Shown here one piece after another: positions 8,801-18,700 of a DNA stretch of 64,000 bases. The DNA is taken from NCBI GenBank assembly GCA_023391285.1, contig JAEWBF010000120.1:8179-72178 (forward strand), given 5' to 3'. The translations under genes were made by a program, and so were the position numbers. The stretch is from Verrucomicrobiota bacterium. GTDB taxonomy: Bacteria; Verrucomicrobiota; Verrucomicrobiia; Opitutales; Opitutaceae. Position 1 is the first letter of the stretch. The number at the start of each line of letters is the position of its first letter. The notes beneath the pieces were generated by a model, which was not told where the DNA came from, searched no databases, and worked only from the letters and a program-made list of their open reading frames with translations.

Positions 8801-9643
8801 TGGAAGCAGGACTACGACTATTACACATCGCGTCCTTACGCCTTGGGCGCCACCCGCAACGCGGAAGCCAAGGGCGTGGAAGCGGAAATCAACTACAACC
8901 CGATCCCGGAGTGGACCCTCAAGTTCACCTTCGGCAAGCAGGACACCAAATACGCCAGCGTGCTGAAGGAGTTCATGCCTTGGGAAGCCGAGCGCATGGC
9001 CGTCTGGAAGGCTGCGAAGGCGAGCGACTACCTGCTCCCGCAATACTCGGACCTTGCCACCTACACCACCAGCGGCGGTCGTGAAGTGAACCTCACGAAC
9101 TTCTGGAGCTCCTATGGCTATCGCAGCGAACTGTTCCCGGAGACGGCGAACGGCTTCGACAACCCGGAAGATTACTACAACGGCGTCGTTGCTCCGCAGC
9201 TCGCACTCGACCGCGATCTCCAGGGCCAGTCGGTCATGGGGCAGCGGAAGTATCGCTGGTCCTTCCTCACCACCTACAACTTCACCGAAGGCGCGCTGCG
9301 CGGCTTCAGCATCGGTGGCAGCCAGCGTTGGGAAGACAAAGCGGTCATCGGCTACTACGGTCGTGCCAGCGGCGTGAACCTCTACAACGGCCAGCCGGTA
9401 ATGGATATGTCGGACGTGTCGCGCCCGATCTACGACGAGGCGCAATACTACACCGATATCTGGGTCGCCTACCGCCGTCCGCTCTTCGACAACAAGGTCG
9501 GCATGAGGCTGCAGCTCAACGTCATGAACGTGTTCGAAGGCGGCGAACTGCGCCCGGTGGCGGTCAACTACGACGGCTCGCCGTATTCGTTCCGCATCAT
9601 CGATCCGCGCCAGTTCATCCTGAGCGCCTCGTTCGACTTCTAA
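5885..9643 (+). CDS. Large TonB-dependent outer-membrane receptor
   Basis: This 1252-residue receptor imports a substrate across the outer membrane using the TonB-ExbBD proton-motive link. From ATG 5885 the protein begins with a basic n-region, a hydrophobic stretch LAASLLAASITNLMSAQ and a likely cleavage site before about residue 35. The TonB-box/plug start is VIVLSPFTVDAS at about residues 46-57, followed by plug motifs such as VVTKQQF and EISRGPNSMLFGLGSPAG. The chain ends FILSASFDF, with the terminal aromatic expected of an outer-membrane beta-barrel. It is longer than siderophore receptors (about 700), which suits glycan receptors of Opitutaceae. No SusD-like partner lies next to it. A strong terminator follows. 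The ligand is unknown; the sugar transporter immediately upstream suggests a saccharide. Confidence 0.92.
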   Translation: MTTRNRHLRSGVRCLAASLLAASITNLMSAQQAPQPSTAASGANDEVIVLSPFTVDASRDQGYFAQNTLAGSRMNTNIADLGASISVVTKQQFEDTASTDINDIFRYEVNTEGSLTYTQPTQSMRNDGVLDVNAGGTQGNNMTPYTNAQANRVRGLGAPSSAINYYPSIGAVPFDSYNTQSVEISRGPNSMLFGLGSPAGIVNQSTAQAQLNRDNANLSLRTDQYGSFRSSFNFNRGIIDDKLAIYGAVLYDDRRFDREPAYDETKRAYGAITFKPFSKTILRASVEAYRNENHRPNTLTPRDFVTQWNLAGRPYYDPVTHRVYNGSGQAVSMLVNNASSPYANELRDFVATRPGYDATKWNAARTQYNGLNVFGDTIFGIPANWVAGQPSPNILFTPGIGVVNQGRSIQQIADGQLVNWFQPTYQYRYLPNWGTATNPAANPAVTPAETEIWANQTWADSYTRTYTSSQGWTGAGNGIFAASYRYPSVTDRSIYDWRNINIASPNFGNAKNRNYNLEFEQELPFDLYLSGGWFRQDFFQRSNYTIGQLNVPTLFVDTNINLPSGQPNPYFGKPYVEEQDPDSYINEALDDHYRAMLAWTPDFTRKDGWMKWLGRHQVLGLWSRDEYMSASIRQRLQYLSAGSDAAALRYLPNPNNDAQGNPTGWNRGTGNSLRRTYYLASPSDPHGVVTRAAGYWDYLSYTGDINAYTYSTSSVQPLNVTHAFQDIDANTGRNQRVVDSLSAAITSHLWNDRLVATFGVRKDEYKARITHSALPAVLDADGNVVAPAITNADKWKDGVFNRDLIFNRWGPYSELSGTTRTIGGVLRPFKNWSTFENRADSGSQFWQFVRSFGLSYNESSNFNPPTTALGDFYGNQLPKPTGKGKDYGFQFSALDDKLFARVTWFEASNENENISAPNVFNRLKDNVDTTLFRNWARTISLINMGYDPTAEGFGTNLSTQEEQAVQDAAEKIWKQDYDYYTSRPYALGATRNAEAKGVEAEINYNPIPEWTLKFTFGKQDTKYASVLKEFMPWEAERMAVWKAAKASDYLLPQYSDLATYTTSGGREVNLTNFWSSYGYRSELFPETANGFDNPEDYYNGVVAPQLALDRDLQGQSVMGQRKYRWSFLTTYNFTEGALRGFSIGGSQRWEDKAVIGYYGRASGVNLYNGQPVMDMSDVSRPIYDEAQYYTDIWVAYRRPLFDNKVGMRLQLNVMNVFEGGELRPVAVNYDGSPYSFRIIDPRQFILSASFDF

Positions 9644-9672
9644 GCCGAGACGGGAACGATCTCAGCTCCTCG

Positions 9673-9703
9673 AGCTCCCTCCTTGTGAGGGAGCTTTTCT
9701 TTT
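9673..9703 (+). terminator. Rho-independent terminator after TonB receptor
   Basis: The stem AGCTCCCTC (9673-9681) pairs with GAGGGAGCT (9687-9695) around a 5-base loop and is followed by TTTCTTTT. It lies 30 bases after the receptor stop codon. Confidence 0.9.
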
Positions 9704-9748
9704 GCGGCGGGCGATCCCTTCGGCAGTGTGCGTGGCTGTTCTGGATTC

Positions 9749-11680
9749 ATGGATACGGCTTCAACTCACGGAACGCTGCGAGCCGGCGTTCCTCCGCGGC
9801 TGGTAGCATGGGCCATCGTTCTGGCTGTCCTGGCGACGTGGTGGACGAGCTTGCCCGCGCCGTTCGAACTCGACGACCACGAGTCCATTCTCGCGAACGC
9901 CACGATCCGCCGCTTCCCCTCGCTCGATTGGCTGCATCCACCTGCGAGCGGCGGCGAGACCGTCAGCGGTCGGCCCGTGCTGAACCTGAGCTTTGCGATC
10001 AATCATGCCTTGCACGGGCTGGATGTGCGCGGATTTCGGCTGACGAACATGTTTATCCATGCGGCGGCGGCGCTGGCGTTGTTCGGCATCGTGCGACGAA
10101 CCCTGGCGCGCGCGGACCGCAACGACACAGCCGCGCGCGAGATTGCGCTGGTAGTCGCATTGATCTGGGCGCTGCATCCGCTCCAAACCGCGGCGGTGAC
10201 CTATGTCGTTCAACGAGCAGAGTCGCTGGCCGGATTGTTCTACTTGCTCACGCTCTACGGCTTCATTCGAGCCGCGGAGCGGGACGACGCCAGGCCGAGG
10301 TGGTTCGTGGTTTCGGCCCTGGCATGCTGGCTGGGAGTATTGACGAAGGAGACGGTCGCGACCGCGCCCCTCGTGGTGTTCTTGTATGACCGCGCTTTTG
10401 TTTCCGGTTCATGGCGGGCGGCCTGGCGGAACAACGGGCGTCTACATGCGATGCTGGTTGCGAGCTGGATTGCGGTTGCAGCGTTGGCGCTCGGCCACGA
10501 GGGGCGAGGCGGGTCGGCGGGTTTGGACACCAGCATCGCACCCGTCACTTATTTTCTCACGCAATGCGAGGCGATCGTGCGCTATGTGAGACTGGCGTTC
10601 TGGCCGGCGGGACAGGTTTTCGATTATGGGGTGCCGACGGTTGCGTCGGTATCCGAAGTGTGGATGCAACTCGCGCTGCTGGCGATCGCGGGCGGCGCCA
10701 CGGTGTGGCTGATCGTCCGCAATCACGCGGCCGGTTTTGCGGGCGCGTGTTTCTTCCTGTTGCTGGGGCCGAGTTCGAGCTTTGTGCCGGTCGCCACGCA
10801 GACGATGGCCGAGCATCGAATGTATCTTGCGCTGGCTCCGATCGTGGTGGTGGTGGTCTGCGGTGGGCGATTGACGCCGCTGCCCAAAGGGATTGGTGCG
10901 CTGGCGGCAATGCTGGTGATGGCGTCTCTCGCGATTGCGACGGTGGCGCGGAATGGTGTTTACCGGTCCGAGATCGCGTTATGGCGCGATACCGCGCGCA
11001 AGCGCCCCGAGAATCCGCGCGCGCAGCACAATCTAGGACGCGCACTGCACGAGGCGGGTGAAGTGGAGCCGGCGATGGCGGCGTTTCGTCGTGCGATCGC
11101 AGTTCAGCCGAATCATGCGTTTGCGCACTTCAGCCTCGGGACGATTCTGGCGAGCCGAGCCGAATGGGAGGGAGCGATGAAGCACCTGCGTGCCGCGGTA
11201 GAAGCGGACGCGAACGATACGGCGGCACGGATGAATCTGGGGCGGGTGTTGATGCAGCTCGGTCGTGACGACGAAGCGCGGGTGCAGTTCCAGGCTGCTG
11301 TGCGCGAGGATCCCCACCTCGCGCCGGCTCAACGCGCGCTCGGCCACCTCCTGGCGAAGGTGGGTGAGTTGGACGGCGCGGCGGAGGCGTATCAGGCGGC
11401 GCTGAACGTTGAGCCGTCGGTGGAAGCGCATTTTGCGCTCGGTAATCTGCTCGCGCGGGCACGCCGCATTGACGAGGCGATGACGCACTATCGGTCGGCG
11501 CTGGAGCTCGATTCGGAGCACGTGGGCGCGCGCAATAATCTCGCGAATGCGCTATTCGTTTCACGGCGTTTCGAGGAAGCGGCGCGGGAATACGAGGAGG
11601 TGCTGCGACGGGATCCGCAGAACGCGACGGTGCGGGAGAATCTGGCGCAGGCGCGACAGTTGCAGGGCGCGGTGCGCTAG
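9749..11680 (+). CDS. GT-C-fold membrane protein with C-terminal TPRs (TMTC/PMT-like)
   Basis: This 643-residue protein has two halves. About residues 1-410 form many membrane helices with the layout of GT-C glycosyltransferases that use lipid-linked sugar donors. The first periplasmic loop carries the acidic motif ELDDHESI at about residue 35, and a helix-loop signature ALHPLQTAAVTYVVQRAESLA follows. About residues 418-640 contain six tetratricopeptide repeats with the usual LG.....G....A pattern, a likely protein-binding arm. The overall design matches TMTC-type O-mannosyltransferases and many uncharacterised bacterial 'tetratricopeptide repeat' membrane proteins. ATG 9749 is chosen over GTG 9728. 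The next gene is a shortened paralogue in the same direction. Confidence 0.75.
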   Translation: MDTASTHGTLRAGVPPRLVAWAIVLAVLATWWTSLPAPFELDDHESILANATIRRFPSLDWLHPPASGGETVSGRPVLNLSFAINHALHGLDVRGFRLTNMFIHAAAALALFGIVRRTLARADRNDTAAREIALVVALIWALHPLQTAAVTYVVQRAESLAGLFYLLTLYGFIRAAERDDARPRWFVVSALACWLGVLTKETVATAPLVVFLYDRAFVSGSWRAAWRNNGRLHAMLVASWIAVAALALGHEGRGGSAGLDTSIAPVTYFLTQCEAIVRYVRLAFWPAGQVFDYGVPTVASVSEVWMQLALLAIAGGATVWLIVRNHAAGFAGACFFLLLGPSSSFVPVATQTMAEHRMYLALAPIVVVVVCGGRLTPLPKGIGALAAMLVMASLAIATVARNGVYRSEIALWRDTARKRPENPRAQHNLGRALHEAGEVEPAMAAFRRAIAVQPNHAFAHFSLGTILASRAEWEGAMKHLRAAVEADANDTAARMNLGRVLMQLGRDDEARVQFQAAVREDPHLAPAQRALGHLLAKVGELDGAAEAYQAALNVEPSVEAHFALGNLLARARRIDEAMTHYRSALELDSEHVGARNNLANALFVSRRFEEAAREYEEVLRRDPQNATVRENLAQARQLQGAVR

Positions 11681-11748
11681 GGTCCCGGGGAACTTGATCC
11701 TTTCCTCGCGCGCGGCGCGACGAGTATTCAACGTGGGTGATTCCCTGA

Positions 11749-13101
11749 ATGACTGACGCACGTTCCACGACCGCCGAAGCACCGTCGACCGCGTTTGCGG
11801 GAGCGGCGCTCGCCGTGGCGGCGCTAGCGGCCTGGGCGAGTTCGTTCGCGGGCGAGCTCGTTGACGGGATGCCGCCGACGATTTGGTTCGCGCTGGACGG
11901 CGGGCACGTGGCGATCTCGCGCGGGATCAATCTCGGGCTGCATGTCGCAACGGCGTGCACGATGTTTGCGGTGTTGCGGCGGACGTTGCGGTTGCCGCAT
12001 TTGCAGGAGCGATTCGGCGCTGGCGCGGGCTGGCTGGCTTTCGGCGTGAGCGCGATCTGGATGTTGCATCCGCTGCAAACGGCGGCGGTGACCGATGTGG
12101 CGCGACGGCCGGAATTGGTGGCGGGGCTGGCCGTGGTCTTGTCGCTGTATGCGACGATCCGTGAATGGCGCGTGAGGGCGGTGGCGGCGTGTGCGCTGGG
12201 GATGCTGGCGAACGAACTCGCGGCTGCGATTCCGTTGCTGGTGTTGTTGTATGATCGAACGTTTTTGACGGGCGGCTTCCGCGAAACGCTGCGCGCGCGG
12301 AGCGGGTTCTATGCGATGCTGGGCGCGACGTGGGCGCTGATCGTGTGGCGCGTCATGCCCGGCGATTTCCACGGCGGGGTGCAGCCGTGGGGTGCGGCGA
12401 CTTCGCCGTGGATGTATTTGCAGGTGCAGTGTCAGGCGGTGGTCCACTATCTGCGGCTGGCGCTTTGGCCGGAGCCGCTGGTGTTCGATTACGGTGTGGT
12501 GCGTCCGGGCGCCTTCGTGTGGGTGCTGCCGCCGGCGTTTTTTCTGCTGAGCCTCGCGACGGTTTCGGCGGTGGCGTTGTGGCAGGTGCGAGCGCGGGGG
12601 TTTCTTGGAGCGTGGTTCTTTTTGTTGCTCGTGCCGACGTCGAGCGTGTGGCCGGTGGCGGCCGAGCCGATGGCGGAGAGTCGGATGCATTTGCCGCTCG
12701 CGGCGGTGGTCACGCTTGTGGTGTTGGGAGTTTACCGGATCGCGGGAAGACGCACGGTTATGATTGGAGCGCTGCTCGCGCTCGCGTTGGGCGGAGCGAC
12801 GGTGCGGCGGAATCTGGACTATCGAGATGCGTTGACGCTTTGGACGGATACCGCGGAGAAGAGGCCGGACAACGCGCGGGCGCACGCGCGGGTCGCGGCG
12901 CTGCAGCTGTCGGCGGGAAAAGTAGCGGAGGCGATTGCGAGCGGGGCGGAAGCGATCGGACTGGATCCGTATAACGCGGATGCGCATTTCGCGCTTGGGC
13001 AGGCGTTGCAGCGGGCGGGGCGCGGCGGCCCGGCGCGGCGTCATTTGGAGCAGGCGGCGAAGTTGGAGCCGGAGCGTTTTGCGGCGGGAGATCGGGAATG
13101 A
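11749..13101 (+). CDS. Shortened paralogue of the GT-C/TPR protein, catalytic loop deleted
   Basis: This 450-residue protein is clearly related to the preceding gene: MLHPLQTAAVTDVARRPELVAGL parallels its neighbour, as do the RLALWP...VFDYG and PTSSVWPVA segments. Compared with it, roughly 45 residues of the first periplasmic loop are gone, including the DDHESI acidic motif, and the C-terminal TPR arm is cut from six units to two. The residues expected to activate the sugar donor are therefore absent. It may be a non-catalytic partner or a decaying duplicate, but the frame is intact and it starts with an ATG 69 bases after its neighbour's stop. The GC-rich codon use matches the neighbour. Confidence 0.7.
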   Translation: MTDARSTTAEAPSTAFAGAALAVAALAAWASSFAGELVDGMPPTIWFALDGGHVAISRGINLGLHVATACTMFAVLRRTLRLPHLQERFGAGAGWLAFGVSAIWMLHPLQTAAVTDVARRPELVAGLAVVLSLYATIREWRVRAVAACALGMLANELAAAIPLLVLLYDRTFLTGGFRETLRARSGFYAMLGATWALIVWRVMPGDFHGGVQPWGAATSPWMYLQVQCQAVVHYLRLALWPEPLVFDYGVVRPGAFVWVLPPAFFLLSLATVSAVALWQVRARGFLGAWFFLLLVPTSSVWPVAAEPMAESRMHLPLAAVVTLVVLGVYRIAGRRTVMIGALLALALGGATVRRNLDYRDALTLWTDTAEKRPDNARAHARVAALQLSAGKVAEAIASGAEAIGLDPYNADAHFALGQALQRAGRGGPARRHLEQAAKLEPERFAAGDRE

Positions 13102-13146
13102 GATTCGCCGCGGACGATCGAGGCGGCGGAGGAAGCCCCGCAATGG

Positions 13147-13656
13147 TCAGGCTCGCGGAGGAGAGTCCAACAGGCGAGCGACGAGGGCGGAGGAGAACTG
13201 GGTGGCGATCACGGAAAACGTGAAGAGATAGAGGCCCGGACCCACTTGCAGTTCGGCGACGGCGGCGGACTTCATTGCGACGATGAGGATTGCGACGACG
13301 AACACGTCGAGCATCGACCATTTGCCGAGGTGCTCGACCCAGCGATGCAGACGTTGAACGCGGGAGAGGTTGTGCTCGCGCTCGAGCCAGATCACGGCGA
13401 GCAGGCCGAGTTTCACGCAGGGGAACACGAGCGTGAACAGTGTCAGGACGACAAAGAGGAAGTATTCTCCCTCCTGGAGCAGCGTGATGATCCCGCCGAC
13501 GACGGAGATCGCATCGTGAAACAGCCAGAATTTCGTGACGTGAAAGAACGGGAAAAACACGCCCCCGATGAAAAGGAGAAAGGCGGTGGCGAGGAGCCAG
13601 GGCGTGGCGTGCGAGGAACTGCGAGCGCGCGAGCGGGAGCGTGCGATGGACGACAC
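13147..13656 (-). CDS. PqiA-like integral membrane protein
   Basis: This 169-residue protein has four hydrophobic segments and the paraquat-inducible protein A (PqiA) pattern: PFFHVTKFWLFHDAISV, LFTLVFPCVKLGLLAV, LHRWVEHLGKWSMLDVFVVAILI. The last motif is a hallmark of the PqiA half-domain. Canonical PqiA has two such halves in about 400 residues plus zinc-ribbon motifs, so this is a single-domain version without the CxxC ribbon. PqiA proteins act with MCE proteins (PqiB) in envelope lipid traffic; no pqiB is visible here. It is transcribed against the preceding gene. Confidence 0.75.
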   Translation of the reverse strand: MSSIARSRSRARSSSHATPWLLATAFLLFIGGVFFPFFHVTKFWLFHDAISVVGGIITLLQEGEYFLFVVLTLFTLVFPCVKLGLLAVIWLEREHNLSRVQRLHRWVEHLGKWSMLDVFVVAILIVAMKSAAVAELQVGPGLYLFTFSVIATQFSSALVARLLDSPPRA

Positions 13657-13760
13657 GGGGCGCGTTGGTGGCAGAGGCCGAGGATGGGGGCAAAAGAAAA
13701 GGGACGGGTTGGATCTGCGGCTATGTGGAGGCTTGGTGCCTCCCGCGGATCGAGGCGAAA

Positions 13761-13780
13761 GCGCGGTGGGGGCACCGCGC
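13761..13780. repeat. GC-rich short palindrome (REP-like)
   Basis: GCGCGGTG and CACCGCGC pair around GGGG, in the gap between the PqiA-like gene and the DUF4139 gene. There is no T-run. Confidence 0.55.
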
Positions 13781-13805
13781 CTCCATCGGCGGAGTTGAGT
13801 CGGGG

Positions 13806-15482
13806 CTATTCGAGACCCTCGACGTTGAAGTCGGCGGGATGTTCGACGGAGAAGCGGACAGGCAGCTCGCGTTTTTCACCGGGCTTTAGGTCGAGCGTCC
13901 ATTGGAGCATGCCAGCGGCGTCCGGTTTGATCTGCCGTTCGTCGGGTGCGAGCTGTTTGACCACGATCTTCTCGTGGCGCGAAACGGGGAGTTGATCGCG
14001 CACGATGATCTTGGCGGGGGTGCGCTTGTTGTTCTGGAGGGTGAGGGTGATGTCGTAGGTGATGCGTTTGCCTTTCGAGACCATGCCGGTGTCTTCGGTG
14101 AGGCGGTTGTTGAGCGTGCGTTTGACGCTGATCCCTTCGTCGGCGCCGAGAGCGAGGTCGAACTGCTCCGACGGCATGACCGTGCGGATCGTGCTGGTGG
14201 CGACGAAGGTGTCGTCGAGGAACACATTCATCGAGCCGGCGAGGAGCGGGTAGTCGGTGCTGTTGGTGACCTTGGCGGTGAGGAAGGCGGAGGGCTGTAA
14301 CTTCGGCGTGGTGCGGTATTCGGGAGCGAGCGCGAGGGTGGTGGTGGCGATCGGAACTTTTTGTGGAGAGTTGTCGGATGCGATCGACGAGGGAACGGCG
14401 ACTTTGAAGGACGCGCTCGTGGCTTGGGCTTCGACGGTCGTGGGCCGGATGTAGAAATCGTAGGCTTCGTTGGCCGCGCCTTCAGCGCCGCCGAACCTCG
14501 TCGCGGCGCTGCCGATTTTCGGCGCGCGCGGTCTCACCGAAGCGTCGAACTCGGGGGCAGGTGCCGCGGTGGCGACGGGAAGGAACTGGCGCTGTTGCAC
14601 GATCCACGGCTGCAGCTCGGGCGCGGCGCCACCGAGCGAGGGGCGTGCGGTGGAGAGCGTGAGTTCGACGTTGTTCCAATCTTCGCCGGTGTGCTGGCGG
14701 ACGAGACCAGCGTAACCGAGTTGGACGGAGCGGTCGTCGCTGGAGACGCGAACATCGTAGTTCGGCGTCCAATTGGCCCCGTGGACGGCGTAGCGGAGCG
14801 TGAGTTCGATGGCGCCGGCGTTTTGGGCATCGAGACGAACGGCGACGGTCTTATAGCTGCGGCCGCCTTCGCCGCGGAATTGATCGAGCTGTTGTTGGAG
14901 GGCGGCGCGTTTGATGCGAAGTTCTTCGCGCTGGGTGTCGATCCTGCGGACCTCGGTGGCGAATTCGCCAAGTTTTTGCTCCGTGAAATCGAGCATCTTT
15001 AGCCACACGTCGGGAACGATGATGGGGTTGCCCTCTTTCGTGGGAGTCGTGCTGGAGGTTTGGATTTTGACGATGTAATCGCGCTGTTGGGCGAGGATAT
15101 GGGCACGATCGTCGAGTTCGCGGTCCTCGCGATCGAGGGCGCGGATTTCGTCTTCGAGGGATTTGACCCGGTCGTTGGGCGTGAAGTCGACGTAGGTGGT
15201 GCGCGGCGTGACGTCGAGGAGGGCGGCGTTGGCCTGGCCGCGACCGGCGACTTGCAGGGATTCGTCGAGGAGGCCGGCCGGAAGTTTTTCGAACACGACT
15301 TCCACGATGCCGGGTGTAGCGATTTGAATGGGAGCGGTGCGGGTGACGACGGCGCGGTCGGTGTAAACGGTCACGGCCCGGATTTGCGATTGGGCGGTGA
15401 TGGGCGCGGCGTGAATTTTGGGGGAGGCGGAGAGCGCGATGGCGACGGCGGTGATAGCTGAAGCGAGGATGGAAGGTTTCAT
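13806..15482 (-). CDS. MuiA-like DUF4140/DUF4139 protein, secreted
   Basis: This 558-residue protein has a signal peptide (MKPSILASAITAVAIALS, likely cleaved after HAA). The N-terminal DUF4140 part has IRAVTVYTDRAVVTRTA and the GIVEVVFEKLP strand. A heptad-rich predicted coiled coil with EDEIRALDREDRELDDRA follows. The C-terminal DUF4139 part shows ELTLRYAVHGANWTPNYDVRV and ends with the beta-rich KRELPVRFSVEHP. The family is named after 'mucoidy inhibitor A'; its biochemical role is not established. I chose the ATG at 15482 because the signal peptide begins there; an upstream in-frame start at 15536 would bury it. The gene is divergent from the delta-60 protein, with about 300 bases between. 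Confidence 0.82.
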   Translation of the reverse strand: MKPSILASAITAVAIALSASPKIHAAPITAQSQIRAVTVYTDRAVVTRTAPIQIATPGIVEVVFEKLPAGLLDESLQVAGRGQANAALLDVTPRTTYVDFTPNDRVKSLEDEIRALDREDRELDDRAHILAQQRDYIVKIQTSSTTPTKEGNPIIVPDVWLKMLDFTEQKLGEFATEVRRIDTQREELRIKRAALQQQLDQFRGEGGRSYKTVAVRLDAQNAGAIELTLRYAVHGANWTPNYDVRVSSDDRSVQLGYAGLVRQHTGEDWNNVELTLSTARPSLGGAAPELQPWIVQQRQFLPVATAAPAPEFDASVRPRAPKIGSAATRFGGAEGAANEAYDFYIRPTTVEAQATSASFKVAVPSSIASDNSPQKVPIATTTLALAPEYRTTPKLQPSAFLTAKVTNSTDYPLLAGSMNVFLDDTFVATSTIRTVMPSEQFDLALGADEGISVKRTLNNRLTEDTGMVSKGKRITYDITLTLQNNKRTPAKIIVRDQLPVSRHEKIVVKQLAPDERQIKPDAAGMLQWTLDLKPGEKRELPVRFSVEHPADFNVEGLE

Positions 15483-15779
15483 TAAGAGAGAAGGTGGGAC
15501 TGCACCGACAAGGAAACGGCTCAGGAGACGGATCATTAGACGATGGTCCGCTGGTCGGGTCGCAGGAATTTTCCGGAACTTCCGATTTTGGCGCCGACAC
15601 TAACCGCCCGCGTGACCGGCTTCCTAATTCTTCCCCGAGGCCTGCGAAGCGGGCGGGGCTTGCCAAGGCATCGCCCGGAGGCTTGTCATGGTCCCCTTTT
15701 TCGCGGAGAAACGCTGACCTTTCGCCTCGGCGTCTCCGGCTCAGCCGTCTGATCTCTCTCTATCACTAGACTCCCCCTC

Positions 15780-18700
15780 ATGTTCATTGCTTCCGCTTTC
15801 CGCACCGCGTTGCGCTTTGTTTGTCTCGCGTCGCTGGTGTCGATCTCACCGGCCCTCTTCGCCCAAGGGGCGCTCTCCGCGTCGGACGGCTTCGATCCCA
15901 ATGTCGGCGGCAACGTCTATGCCGTCGCCATTCAGCCCGACGGGAAGATCCTGATCGCGGGCGAGTTCAAGCGCCTGCAGCCCAATGGCGGCGCGGTGTC
16001 GAACCCGAACAACATCGCGCGTTTGCACCCCGACGGTCGCCTCGACGGGACGTTCCACGGCAACGTCAACGGTCGGATCAACGCGATGATTCTCCAGCCG
16101 GATGGCCGGATCGTCATTGGCGGCTCGTTCACGGCGGTCACTAATCCCGGTGGGGCGCCGGTGACCCGCAATCGCGCTGCGCGACTCAATGCTGATGGCA
16201 CCTTGGACACGAGCTTCGATCCGAATCTCAGCGGCGGTCCTTTGGAGGAAGTCAATGCGCTCGCGCTTGATGCGAATGGCGGAATCCTCATCGGCGGCGC
16301 GTTTACGTCCGCGGGCGGTCAGCCGCGGAATCGTATCGCGCGTTTCAATGCCGACGGCTCGCTGGACGCGGGCTTCGATCCGAACGCGGGCAACGTGGTG
16401 CTCGCGATTGCGGTGCAGTCCGACGGCAAGATTCTGGTCGGCGGCGGCTTCACCACGATCGCAGGCCAGACGCGCAACCGTATCGCGCGTTTGAATGCCA
16501 ACGGCTCGCTCGATACGAGCTTCAATCCGAATTTCAACAATCGGGTGCTTGCGATCGCCTTGCAGCGCGACGGCAAGATTCTCGTCGGCGGTTCGTTCAC
16601 GACGGTGCAGCCCCCGAACGCCGAAGAGGCGAGCGCGAGAGCGCGGTTTACCCGCCTCAATGTCGATGGGACGCTCGACACGAACTTCGTCGGTCAGGCG
16701 GGCGGTGACGTGTATGCGATCGCGGTTATGCCGGACGGCGGCGTGCTGGTCGGCGGAACTTTCCCGAGTCTCGGCGGCGTCAACATCGCTTACGGGGCTC
16801 GCGTTCATCCAAACGGGCAGCTCGATCTGAGCTTCCTCCCGGGGCCGAACTCCAACGTTTACGCATTCGGCGTGCAGTCCGACGGCTCGGTCGTCCTCGG
16901 CGGCGGCTTTAGCGCGCTGCGGGGAAGCGGCCTCTCGTCGGTTCCGCGCAACCACGTTGCGCGCGTCAGCGCTACTGGTGGTCTCGACACGGAATTCCAT
17001 CCCGATGTGAACGGCCGCGTCAGCACCGCCGTCCTGCAACCGGACGGGCAGGTGTTGGTGGGCGGCACGTTTACAAGCGTGGGCGGATTGACCCGCGACA
17101 GCCTGGTGCGACTCGGCACGAACGGGAACGTCGATCCGAGCTTCCGGGCGAACGTTACGGGTTCGGTTTACAGCGTGCTGCCGCTAACCGGCGGCAAGAT
17201 TTTGATCGGTGGCAACTTCTCCTTCGTGAATGGCATTCCGCGTTCGAACATCGCACGGCTCAATGCCGACGGCTCGCTCGATACGAGTGTGTTCAACGTC
17301 CAGTTGAGCGGTCCGGTCTTGGCGATGGTCGCGCAGTCCGATGGCAAGGTGATCGTCGCCGGAAATTTCTCCGCAGTGCGTCAGACGCCGGGCGATCCGT
17401 CGATCTCGCGCAGTAATTTGGTTCGGTTCAATGCGGATGGTTCGATCGACGATGGCTGGCGCGCGGGGGCCAACGATGTCGTGAACTCCCTTGCGTTGCA
17501 GTCGGACGGCAAGCTGGTGGCCGCCGGTAACTTCACGGTGGTCGCGGGGACTGGCAGCAATCAGTCCTTCTCGCGCAACCGCCTCGTGCGCTTCAACGCC
17601 GATGGTGGCGTCGACACGGGTTTTACCGCGGGCACGGCGGGCGAGATCGTCCGCGTGGTGCTGCAAGGCGATCGCGTGGTGGTGGGCGGCTCCTTCAACG
17701 GTGCGGCTGGCACGGGAGCGACCGAATTCACGGCGCGGGCAAACATCGCGCGCTTCTCTGCGAGCGGTGAGCTCGATTTGGCCTTCAATCCGGCGATCAA
17801 TAGCACCGTTCATGCCCTTGCCGTGCAGGGCAACGGATTGCTGATCGGCGGGCGTTTCACTTCGATCATTCGCGGCGACGTCACCGTCGAGCGGAATTAC
17901 GCGGCGCGCCTGCAGGACAACGGCGAAGTCGACACAGGTTTTAACCTCGGTCTCAACGTGAACCCGGGCCACGAAGTGGTCGGATTCGCTGTTTCGGACG
18001 CCGGCATCCTGGTCGCTGGTTCATTCCGGCCGAGCGGCACGGGCGCGCTGCGCCGCCTGGCGCGCGTGACGGCGACGGGGTCCATCGATCCCTCCTTCGA
18101 TGCCGATGTGAACACCGCGGCCGGCGCGCAGGTAAACATGCTAACCATGCGACCCGACGGAAAGATTGTGGCGGGCGGTTCGTTCTCCGGCATCAGCGGC
18201 GCGGCGTCGCAGAATCTCGCGCGGTTCAATCCCGATTCGACCGCGGACGCCAATTTCGCCCCCAACCTCGACGGCCCGGCCTACACCGTGGCGGAACTGC
18301 CGGGCGGTGGAGAGTCGATTCCGGTTCAGGCCAGCAGCTTCGCATGGTTGGAGTCGTCCGGCCAGCTCCGCAGCGTGAGCTTGCCGCAGGGCATGGGCTT
18401 CGGGTTCGTGAACGCCTTCCTCGAGCAGCCGGACGGAAAGGTGCTCGTCGGCGGCGAACTCACCATCAGCGGCAGCAGCTACGGCCTGGTTCGGCTGAAT
18501 GCCAACGGCTCGCTCGACAGCACATTCCAGCTGAGGATGAAACCCGGCGTGCAGGCGATGGCGCTTCAGTCGGATGGAAAGATCATTGTCGGCGGAAACT
18601 TCGAACTAGGCACGGACGCGACACCCCAAACTCCGGAGTGGCGCAATCTCGTTCGCCTGAACGCGGACGGCACCGTCGACACCAGTTTCAAGCAGAACGT

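Noticed and set aside
5867..9445. Antisense open frame of about 1190 codons across the TonB receptor gene
   Set aside because: The plus-strand protein has a signal peptide, TonB box and barrel end; the antisense frame is arginine/valine-rich with no motif. GC-rich third positions on the coding strand leave such frames open.
13657..13805. Small gene between the PqiA-like and DUF4139 genes
   Set aside because: Several short frames exist but none has a Shine-Dalgarno or a recognisable product; the region holds a palindrome.
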